NCBI GenBank assembly: GCA_021463315.1
Contig: JAJTXO010000214.1
Span: 1-6,753 of the forward strand
Length of the DNA stretch: 6,753 nucleotides
Source: Caldilineales bacterium
GTDB taxonomy: Bacteria; Chloroflexota; Anaerolineae; JAAEKA01
Direction: 5' to 3'
The notes below the pieces were generated by a model that worked only from the letters and a program-made list of their open reading frames with translations, searched no databases and had not been told where the DNA came from. Every line of letters starts with the position of its first letter. The stretch's first letter is position 1. The position numbers and the translations under genes were made by a program. Below, piece by piece: positions 1-6,753 of the stretch.

Positions 1-1
1 G

Positions 2-83
2 CGGGTTTCGATACGCTGATTCTGCGCCTGCAAAAGCCGTGTTGTAGACCGCTACTCAACCCGCAGGGCCGTATCGAGACCCG
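2..83. repeat. Long imperfect palindrome, probable dispersed intergenic element
   Basis: Bases 2-15 (CGGGTTTCGATACG) pair with 70-83 (CGTATCGAGACCCG) over 14 positions, with a single G-U wobble (7/78), enclosing a 54-base loop. The loop contains CGCTACTCAACCC at 50-62. The pairing of GGTTTCGATACG with CTACTCAACC recalls a palindromic intergenic repeat I remember from many GC-rich bacteria, but I cannot count copies from one window. No coding frame is convincing across it. It lies upstream of the transporter promoter and may also end a transcript arriving from the left, although no T-tract longer than TTTT (84-87) follows. Confidence 0.5.
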
Positions 84-120
84 TTTTGCGTAAGTCCTGG
101 AGATGATACCAACGTTTCAC

Positions 121-149
121 TTGACAAGGCGTCTGATGTGGCGCAAAAT
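121..149 (+). promoter_or_regulatory. Sigma-70-type promoter for the transporter operon
   Basis: A perfect -35 hexamer TTGACA (121-126) is followed after exactly 17 bases by CAAAAT (144-149), which matches 4 of 6 positions of TATAAT. Transcription would start near 156. That lies inside a small hairpin, TGAGG-GCAA-CCTCA (149-162), with a GNRA-type tetraloop, so only part of the hairpin would be in the transcript. The site is about 45 bases upstream of the first small reading frame and 215 upstream of the permease. No operator repeat is obvious around it. Confidence 0.55.
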
Positions 150-194
150 GAGGGCAACCTCAGGTCGCCCCAAAGAATCGAAGGAGTCAATGCC

Positions 195-368
195 ATGCGC
201 CAAGGCAGGAACATCGCCCCAGCTAACGACCCAGCTCAAGGCTTCACGGCCGCAGAACGCACGGCGATGAAGGACCGCGCCCTGTGGCCCACCGCCCTCG
301 CGCCGAGCGCGCTGATGGCCGCCGGCGCAGACCCGATCAGCGCGGTGGCCACAAGGGCAGTGAGCTGA
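195..368 (+). pseudogene. Short frame resembling an internally deleted DUF1801-like protein
   Basis: This 57-codon frame starts at an ATG with a strong ribosome binding site (AAGGAG, 181-186, 8 bases upstream) and ends at TGA 366-368, two bases before the permease ATG. Residues 17-29 (FTAAERTAMKDRA) resemble the N-terminal segment of small DUF1801/YdhG-like proteins, as I remember them. Residues 30-57 (LWPTALAPSAL onward, ending ATRAVS) resemble that family's C-terminal segment, which typically has a WPT motif and a final 'AVS'-like end. The roughly 80-90 residue core expected between them is absent, so the frame looks like an in-frame internal deletion. It may still be translated: its position suggests that ribosomes finishing it could re-initiate on the permease. 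The family link is from memory and not proven. Otherwise it is an unrecognised leader peptide. Confidence 0.45.
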
Positions 369-370
369 CA

Positions 371-2088
<1,718 letters not shown>

Positions 2089-2092
<4 letters not shown>

Positions 2093-3396
2093 CCATGACG
2101 ACGACCCAGGCTGCAGCCAGCCCCTTGCTCGAACTGAGCCATGTGCATCAGATCTACACCAGCGGACAGCGCAGCTTCACCGCGGTGCATGATGTCAATT
2201 TGACGATCACCGAGGGCGAATTCGTGGCGTTGCTGGGGCCTTCGGGCTGCGGCAAGAGCACCCTGCTGCGCATCGTTGCCGGCCTGCAGCAGCCCTCCCA
2301 AGGGATGGTGCGCTATCGTGGCCAGCCCTTGACCGGGGTCAACCCGCACGCGACCATCGTCTTCCAGACCTTCGCTCTCTTTCCCTGGCTGAGCGTGCTG
2401 GAAAACGTGGAGCTGGCGTTGAAGGCGCGCGGCATTCCGGCCCAGAGCCGGCAGCCACGCGCGCTGGATCTGATCGACCGCGTCGGCCTGGATGGCTTCG
2501 AGACTGCCTACCCGCGCGAGCTTTCGGGCGGAATGCGCCAAAAGGTGGGCTTTGCGCGCGCGATGGCGGTGGAGCCTGAGCTGCTCTGCCTGGACGAGCC
2601 CTTCTCTGCCCTGGACGTGCTGAGCGCCGAATCGCTGCGCGGCGAGCTGCTGGAGCTGTGGACCGGCGGCAGCATCCCCACCAAGGCCATCCTGATGGTC
2701 AGCCACAACATCGAAGAGGCCGTCTTCATGGCCGATCGCATCGTGGTGATGGGCAAAGAGCCGGGGCGCATCATCACCGAGGCCAAGGTGGAATTCCTCC
2801 ATCCCCGGCAACGAAAATCAGAGGAGTTCCAGCGGGTGGTGGATGAAGTCTATGGCATTCTAGCCGGGCAGACCGTGCCCGCCGAGCTGGGGGTCGCGCC
2901 CGGCGAGCCAGGCCGCATCCGCGCCCTGCCCAAGATCGCCATCTCAGACCTGGCTGGCCTGCTGGAACATCTCTCGGAGCTGCCCGCCGATCGACAGGAC
3001 ATCTATCGCCTGCCGGCTGAGCTCAAGATCAATGCGGACCACATGTTGAACCTCACCGAGACCGCGGAGATCCTCGGTTTCGCCTATGTCGAAAAAGGAG
3101 ACATCGCGCTGACCTCGCTGGGCGAAACCTTCGCCGAAGCCAGCATCCAGGCGCGCAAGGAGATCTTCGCCACGCGCATCCGTCGCCTGCCGCTGGTGCG
3201 CTGGCTCACCACCCTGCTGGCCCACTCTGAAAACCATGCGCTGGACTGGGACATCATTCGCACTGCCCTGGAATTGGAGTTTCCGCAGGATGAGGCTGCC
3301 AAGCAGTTGGACACCCTCATCAGTTGGGGGCGCTACGCCGAGATGATTGCATACAACTCAGACAGCGCGTTGGTCTATCTCGAGACGCCAGCCTGA
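2089..3396 (+). CDS. ABC transporter ATP-binding protein with C-terminal AAA-associated domain
   Basis: This 435-residue cytoplasmic ATPase powers the permease encoded just upstream. The nucleotide-binding domain (about 13-260) is complete: Walker A GPSGCGKST (50-58), Q-loop Gln93 in VFQTFALFPW, signature LSGGM (145-149), Walker B LLCLDE (165-170), D-loop SALD (173-176) and switch His206. The FQ...ALFPW sequence and overall shape place it with the TauB/SsuB/NrtC group. Residues from about 280 to 430 form an extra domain of roughly 150 residues that usual TauB proteins of about 260 residues lack. It matches my memory of the 'AAA-associated C-terminal' domain found with duplicated permeases; its role is unknown, and it may be regulatory or winged-helix-like. 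The start ATG overlaps the permease stop in an ATGA junction, a sign of translational coupling. A second in-frame ATG at 2095 is an equally possible start. No substrate-binding protein follows; the next gene is korA after a 270-base gap. Confidence 0.92.
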
Positions 3397-3425
3397 GCGC
3401 CAGCACACCGCGACAGCGAAGGCTT

Positions 3426-3454
3426 TTGACACACATGGGGGCGCGTGCTATACT
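3426..3454 (+). promoter_or_regulatory. Strong extended -10 promoter for korAB
   Basis: TTGACA (3426-3431), a 17-base spacer and TATACT (3449-3454) match the sigma-70 consensus at 11 of 12 positions. A TG at 3446-3447 adds the extended -10 element. The predicted start is near 3461, about 205 bases before the korA ATG. This separates the kor operon from the transporter genes, which end only 30 bases upstream of the -35 box, so read-through from the transporter remains possible. Confidence 0.75.
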
Positions 3455-3510
3455 AACACCACTTTGTCACCAAGTCCCACTGACTGGCCAGGACGCGCCA
3501 GTTCTCCTCA

Positions 3511-3533
3511 TAAAAAGCCGGCCTGTGGGCCGG
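3511..3533 (-). terminator. Intrinsic terminator-like hairpin, better on the minus strand
   Basis: A 6-bp all-GC stem, CCGGCC (3518-3523) and GGCCGG (3528-3533), with a TGTG loop is preceded on the + strand by TAAAAAG (3511-3517). Read on the minus strand, the stem is followed by CTTTTTA, the classic arrangement. Read on the + strand it is followed only by ATTGTTGTG, a weak U-tract. On the + strand it could act as a poor terminator for the transporter or as an attenuator in the korA leader. No minus-strand gene that would use it is visible in the window. Confidence 0.45.
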
Positions 3534-3605
3534 ATTGTTGTGCTTGGGCAATTGTAGCTTCCAGGACTGACAGCCATAGCCATCTGGGCGTAGAGTCTGA
3601 CTAGC

Positions 3606-3639
3606 GGCGTGCTCGACAGCTACCCGTCGAGAGGACGCC
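3606..3639 (+). promoter_or_regulatory. Hairpin just upstream of the korA ribosome binding site
   Basis: GGCGT (3606-3610) pairs with ACGCC (3635-3639). Inside it, CTCGAC (3612-3617) pairs with GTCGAG (3626-3631), leaving an asymmetric internal loop (1 versus 3 bases) and an 8-base apical loop. The Shine-Dalgarno AAGGAG (3653-3658) lies 13 bases beyond the stem and stays free, so as drawn the hairpin would not block translation. It could stabilise the message or be part of a larger leader fold. Confidence 0.4.
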
Positions 3640-3666
3640 ATTACAACGGTGTAAGGAGAAATCAGT

Positions 3667-5571
3667 ATGCCCGAACGTGTCAAGCCGGTGCATGTCGAAG
3701 AGGTCGAGAACGTCGTCATTCGTTTTGCCGGCGATTCTGGCGACGGCATGCAGCTCACCGGCACGCAGTTTACGAACACAGCGGCGATCATCGGCAACGA
3801 TATCAGCACCTTGCCTGAATTCCCGGCCGAGATTCGCGCGCCCGTCGGCACTCTGGCGGGCGTCAGCGGCTTTCAAGTCCACATCGCCAGCCAGGACATC
3901 TTCACCTCAGGCGATGATCCCCATGTGCTGGTGGCCATGAACCCGGCGGCGCTCAAAGCGAGCCTGGGCGAGCTGATGCCGGGCGGCGCGATCATCGTCG
4001 ACGAGGATGAGTTCACACCGGCGAACCTACGCAAGGCGGACTACGCCTCGAACCCGCTAGAGGACGGTTCGCTGACGGGCTATCAAGTCCACCGGGTGCG
4101 ACTGACCACGCTGAACCGCCATGCGGTCATGGGTATCGAGGGACTATCGACGAAAGAGGCGGACCGTTCCCGCAACTTCTTCGCGCTGGGCCTGGTGTTC
4201 TGGATCTACGATCGACCGCTGGACAACACTTTGGAGTGGATCGAGGACAAATTCAAGAAGAACCCCTCGGTGCAGGAGGCAAATCGGCGGGCGCTGCACG
4301 CGGGCTATCACTACGGCGACACGACAGAGTCCTTCTCCACCCGCTACAAGGTCAAGCCGGCGGCGCTGCCGGCGGGCGACTATCGCAAGGTGACGGGGAA
4401 CGAGGCAGTGGCGCTGGGCCTGGTGACGGCCGCGGCGCTGGCGGAGAAGCCTCTGCTCTACTGCACCTACCCGATCACGCCGGCGACGGACATCCTGCAC
4501 TTTCTGGCGCCGCTGCGCAACTTCGACGTGCGCACCTACCAGGCTGAGGACGAGATCTCGGCGATGGGGGCAACGATCGGTGCGGCCTTTGGCGGTGGCT
4601 TTGCAGCGACGGGGACCAGCGGCCCCGGCCTGGCGCTGAAGAGCGAGGCGATCAACCTGGCGGTGGTGCTGGAACTGCCGATGGTGATCGTGGATGTGCA
4701 GCGGGGCGGTCCGAGCACCGGCCTGCCCACGAAGCCGGAGCAAGCGGACCTCCTGCAGGCGATGTTTGGCCGCAACGGCGAGAGCCCGGTGCCGGTGTTG
4801 GCGCCGCAGTCGCCGGCAGATTGCTTCGACATCACCATCGAGGCGTTCCGCATCGCGGTGCGGGCCATGACGCCGGTCTTCGTGCTCTCCGACGGCTACC
4901 TGGCGAACAGCGCTGAGCCGTGGGCATTGCCCAACCCGGACCGGCTGCCGCCCATCGTGGTGCATCACCCGACCGCCAGCGATTTTTCGGAGGGGGTCCC
5001 CTTCCTGCCCTATGGTCGCGATCCGCTGACGATGGCGCGCCCGTGGGCATTGCCGGGCGAACTGGGCCTGGAACACCGCATCGGCGGCCTGGGCAAGCAG
5101 CCGGGCACGGGCAACGTCTCCTATTCGCCGGACGACAACAACCGCATGATGCGGGACCGCGCCGAGAAGATAGAGCGGCTGGCTGACTACATCCCGCTGC
5201 TGGAGGTCTTTGGCAAGCCGACGGGCAATCTGCTGGTTCTGGGCTGGGGCAGCTCCTATGGCGCGATCCGCCAGGCTGTGAATCGGGCCCAGCAGGCCGG
5301 CAAGAGCGTCTCGGCGGTCCATCTGCGCCACCTGAACCCCTTCCCGCGCAACCTGGGCGAGATCATGAATTGCTTCGACCAGATTCTGGTGCCGGAGATG
5401 AACCTGGGACAACTGGCGCTGCTGCTACAGGGGCGCTATCTCAGGCCGGTGATCTCCATGACCAAGGTGCGCGGCCGCCCCTTCAAGATCAGCGAGATCA
5501 GCGCGAAGATCGATGAACTGCTGGGCGTGCCACCGGCCGACCCCGATGCTGACGAGGAAGCGGATTCCTGA
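3667..5571 (+). CDS. korA: 2-oxoacid:ferredoxin oxidoreductase alpha subunit (probably 2-oxoglutarate), fused gamma-alpha
   Basis: This 634-residue cytoplasmic protein is the large subunit of a thiamine diphosphate enzyme that oxidatively decarboxylates a 2-oxoacid to its acyl-CoA and reduces ferredoxin. An N-terminal gamma domain (about 15-215) opens with the typical GDSGDGM (22-28). The pyrimidine-binding alpha domain (about 240-470) shows YPITPATD (268-275), QAEDEISAMG (292-301), GTSGPG (316-321) and a conserved stretch at 345-372 containing QRGGPSTGLPTKPEQAD. The C-terminal domain (about 510-620) has NPFP (557-560) and EMNLGQL (577-583). The gamma-alpha fusion and length match KorA of the two-subunit 2-oxoglutarate type, such as that of Mycobacterium tuberculosis. 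2-Oxoglutarate is the best guess, but pyruvate or branched-chain acids cannot be excluded by eye. The start has a clear AAGGAG 8 bases upstream. The acidic tail (DPDADEEADS) is probably disordered. korB follows after 13 bases. Confidence 0.93.
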   Translation: MPERVKPVHVEEVENVVIRFAGDSGDGMQLTGTQFTNTAAIIGNDISTLPEFPAEIRAPVGTLAGVSGFQVHIASQDIFTSGDDPHVLVAMNPAALKASLGELMPGGAIIVDEDEFTPANLRKADYASNPLEDGSLTGYQVHRVRLTTLNRHAVMGIEGLSTKEADRSRNFFALGLVFWIYDRPLDNTLEWIEDKFKKNPSVQEANRRALHAGYHYGDTTESFSTRYKVKPAALPAGDYRKVTGNEAVALGLVTAAALAEKPLLYCTYPITPATDILHFLAPLRNFDVRTYQAEDEISAMGATIGAAFGGGFAATGTSGPGLALKSEAINLAVVLELPMVIVDVQRGGPSTGLPTKPEQADLLQAMFGRNGESPVPVLAPQSPADCFDITIEAFRIAVRAMTPVFVLSDGYLANSAEPWALPNPDRLPPIVVHHPTASDFSEGVPFLPYGRDPLTMARPWALPGELGLEHRIGGLGKQPGTGNVSYSPDDNNRMMRDRAEKIERLADYIPLLEVFGKPTGNLLVLGWGSSYGAIRQAVNRAQQAGKSVSAVHLRHLNPFPRNLGEIMNCFDQILVPEMNLGQLALLLQGRYLRPVISMTKVRGRPFKISEISAKIDELLGVPPADPDADEEADS

Positions 5572-5584
5572 AACGAGGACAACC

Positions 5585-6655
5585 ATGAGCGATATTAACC
5601 TGTTTTCCCGCAAGGATCTCGTCTCGGATCAGGCCGTGCGTTGGTGTCCTGGCTGCGGCGACTATGCCATTTTGGCGCAGATGCAACGGGTGCTGCCTGA
5701 GCTGGGCGTCCCGCGCGAGAAGATCGTGTTCATCTCAGGCATCGGCTGCTCCAGCCGTTTCCCCTACTACATGAACACCTACGGCATTCACAGCATCCAC
5801 GGCCGCGCGCCGACGCTGGCCACGGGCTTGAAGCTGGCCAACCCGGACCTGACCGTGGCGGTGATCACCGGCGACGGGGATGGCCTGTCCATCGGCGGCA
5901 ACCATCTGCTGCACGCGATGCGCCGGAACATCGATATCAAGATCTTCCTCTTCAACAACCGGATCTATGGCTTGACCAAGGGGCAGTATTCGCCCACCTC
6001 CTTGCCCGGCACCAAGACCAAATCCTCGCCGCAGGGCTCCATCGAGACGGCGCTGAACCCGATCAGCCTGGCGCTGGGGGCAGAGGCGACCTTTGTGGCG
6101 CGGACGATCGATATCGATCAGCGGCACATGGGAGAGGTGCTGCGCCGCGCGTTCGAGCACAAGGGGGTGGCCTTTGTGGAGATCTTCCAGAACTGCCTGA
6201 TCTTCAACGATGGCACCTGGGCGCCGGTGACGGAGAAGGATGTGCGGGACGACAACCGCGTGATGCTGGAGCAAGGCAAGCCGCTGATCTTCGGCAAGGA
6301 AAGCGACAAAGGCATTCGCATCAACCGCTCTCTGCAGCCAGAGGTGGTGGCTCTGAGCGACGTGCAGCCGGAGGAGCTGCTGGTGCATGACGAGCACGAC
6401 GAAAGCATGAACCTGGCTTTCCTGCTCAGCCGCATGAACTATCCCGAATTCCCGGTGCCGGTGGGCATCTTCCGCCAGGTCGAGCATCCGACCTATGAGA
6501 GTCTGGTGATGGGTCAAGTGCGGGCAGCGCAGCAAGCGCGCGGTGTCGGCAAGCTGAAGGACCTGTACAGCGCGGACGAGACCTGGACCGTGGGGCAGCC
6601 CGGAGAGAACGGCCACAACGGCCATGCCATGCACATGATGGGCGACTTCGGCTAG
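5585..6655 (+). CDS. korB: 2-oxoacid:ferredoxin oxidoreductase beta subunit
   Basis: This 356-residue partner of KorA carries the thiamine diphosphate pyrophosphate site and one [4Fe-4S] cluster that passes electrons to ferredoxin. Likely cluster ligands are Cys21 and Cys24 (WCPGCGDY), Cys55 (GIGCSSR) and Cys204 (QNC), the four positions conserved in the family. The cofactor motif runs from GDGD (96-99) to NN (124-125), which binds the magnesium-diphosphate, followed by IYGLTKGQYSPTS (127-139). There is no ferredoxin-like delta subunit in the window, as is usual for two-subunit enzymes. I chose the ATG at 5585 because GAGG (5575-5578) lies 6 bases before it and MSDINLFSRKDL leads directly into the conserved region. 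An upstream in-frame ATG at 5513 lies within korA and gives an unrelated extension. The last residues are rich in Gly, His and Met (GENGHNGHAMHMMGDFG), and the final three codons and stop lie in a palindromic repeat. Confidence 0.94.
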   Translation: MSDINLFSRKDLVSDQAVRWCPGCGDYAILAQMQRVLPELGVPREKIVFISGIGCSSRFPYYMNTYGIHSIHGRAPTLATGLKLANPDLTVAVITGDGDGLSIGGNHLLHAMRRNIDIKIFLFNNRIYGLTKGQYSPTSLPGTKTKSSPQGSIETALNPISLALGAEATFVARTIDIDQRHMGEVLRRAFEHKGVAFVEIFQNCLIFNDGTWAPVTEKDVRDDNRVMLEQGKPLIFGKESDKGIRINRSLQPEVVALSDVQPEELLVHDEHDESMNLAFLLSRMNYPEFPVPVGIFRQVEHPTYESLVMGQVRAAQQARGVGKLKDLYSADETWTVGQPGENGHNGHAMHMMGDFG

Positions 6656-6660
6656 AAGTC
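6644..6660. repeat. Palindrome copy 1, spanning the korB stop codon
   Basis: GACTTC (6644-6649) and GAAGTC (6655-6660) form a perfect 6-bp inverted repeat around GGCTA. The TAG stop of korB (6653-6655) lies inside it. Compared with copy 2 (GACTTCGGAAGTC), it is the same sequence with CTAG inserted after GACTTCGG. Confidence 0.6.
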
Positions 6661-6686
6661 ATTGGCTGGCAGTCTCGTCAGTCCAA

Positions 6687-6699
6687 GACTTCGGAAGTC
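6687..6699. repeat. Palindrome copy 2
   Basis: GACTTCGGAAGTC is a near-palindrome with 5-bp arms and CGG at the centre. Its exact reverse complement is copy 3 at 6732-6744, so copies 2 and 3 can also pair with each other. Confidence 0.7.
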
Positions 6700-6731
6700 G
6701 CCGCAGGTGTCATCTCAAAAACCGGGGTCGA

Positions 6732-6744
6732 GACTTCCGAAGTC
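6732..6744. repeat. Palindrome copy 3, inverted relative to copy 2
   Basis: GACTTCCGAAGTC is the exact reverse complement of copy 2. With flanking bases, AGACTTC (6731-6737) and GAAGTCT (6739-6745) form a perfect 7-bp inverted repeat around a single C. The window ends eight bases after the inverted repeat, so further copies may follow. Confidence 0.7.
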
Positions 6745-6753
6745 TTTCGGTCG

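Larger units (their letters stand above)
3461..3666 (+). promoter_or_regulatory. Structured 5' leader of korA
   Basis: The predicted untranslated leader has several pairings that can coexist. A closing helix of CCAAG (3470-3474) with CTTGG (3543-3547) encloses two hairpins: ACTGGC/GCCAGT (3483-3488 with 3497-3502) and CCGGCC/GGCCGG (3518-3523 with 3528-3533). This is a possible three-way junction. A third hairpin lies at 3606-3639, close to the ribosome binding site. No frame in the leader resembles a gene. I do not recognise a known riboswitch class (checked by eye for TPP, guanidine-I and fluoride types). It may regulate korAB by attenuation or translation, but the helices are short and could be chance in GC-rich DNA. 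Confidence 0.35.
6685..6746 (+). terminator. Possible korAB terminator formed by paired repeats
   Basis: AAGACTTCGGAAGTC (6685-6699) is perfectly complementary to GACTTCCGAAGTCTT (6732-6746), giving a 15-bp stem with a 32-base loop, 30 bases after the korB stop. The stem ends in TT and is followed by TCGG, so the U-tract is short. Each arm can instead fold on itself into a small hairpin. It plausibly ends or stabilises the 3' end of the kor message, but it may be only the outcome of repeat insertion. Confidence 0.4.

Noticed and set aside
284..370. N-terminal extension of the permease from a GTG start at 284
   Set aside because: The added 29 residues are arginine-rich with no membrane or signal character, overlap the short frame in another phase, and have no clear ribosome binding site. 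The ATG at 371 begins a normal N-terminus.
3397..3666. Small protein frames or a tRNA in the gap before korA
   Set aside because: The open frames are low-complexity or run out of the ATPase gene in another phase, and none has a good ribosome binding site. No cloverleaf with TTC-loop consensus was found on either strand by eye.
4144..5412. A 422-codon open frame on the minus strand opposite korA
   Set aside because: Its composition is dominated by Arg, Gln, His and Ala, as expected for the antisense of a GC-rich gene. No domain is recognisable, and the + strand frame is unmistakably KorA.
5735..6634. A 299-codon open frame on the minus strand opposite korB
   Set aside because: It is a shadow of korB with biased composition, no motif and no promoter or ribosome binding site.

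Overview
The window is GC-rich, tightly packed bacterial chromosome with every recognisable gene on the + strand. It holds two functional units: a transporter pair (about 195-3396) and a two-gene oxidoreductase operon (about 3426-6655). The proteins do not fix a taxon. A GC-rich bacterium such as a member of Chloroflexota or Actinomycetota would fit the two-subunit KorAB enzyme, the duplicated-permease transporter and the short palindromic repeats, but this is inference. No phage, transposase, CRISPR, tRNA or rRNA gene is visible.

Layout. Positions 1-120 carry a long imperfect palindrome that looks like a dispersed intergenic element. A good sigma-70-type promoter follows at 121-149. A 57-codon reading frame (195-368) has a good ribosome binding site and looks like an internally deleted remnant of a DUF1801-type small protein. 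It ends two bases before the permease gene (371-2092), which encodes a tandemly duplicated ABC permease of the nitrate/sulfonate/taurine class. The permease stop overlaps the start of its ATPase gene (2089-3396), whose product carries an extra C-terminal 'AAA-associated' domain. No substrate-binding protein gene is present here.

The 270-base gap 3397-3666 is not empty. It has a near-consensus extended -10 promoter (3426-3454) and then a roughly 205-base leader that can fold into several hairpins. One of these reads as a good intrinsic terminator on the minus strand. The leader runs into korA (3667-5571) and korB (5585-6655), the alpha (fused gamma-alpha) and beta subunits of a 2-oxoacid:ferredoxin oxidoreductase, most likely the 2-oxoglutarate enzyme. 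It would convert 2-oxoglutarate and CoA to succinyl-CoA and CO2 with reduction of ferredoxin, or run in reverse for reductive carboxylation.

The right edge (6644-6753) has three related copies of a GACTTC...GAAGTC palindrome. The first contains the korB stop codon, and the last two form a 15-bp inverted repeat that may terminate the kor transcript. The transporter and KorAB have separate promoters, and nothing in the sequence ties them functionally. The most unusual points are the structured korA leader, the repeat overlapping the end of korB, the deleted DUF1801-like remnant, and a transporter without a local binding protein.
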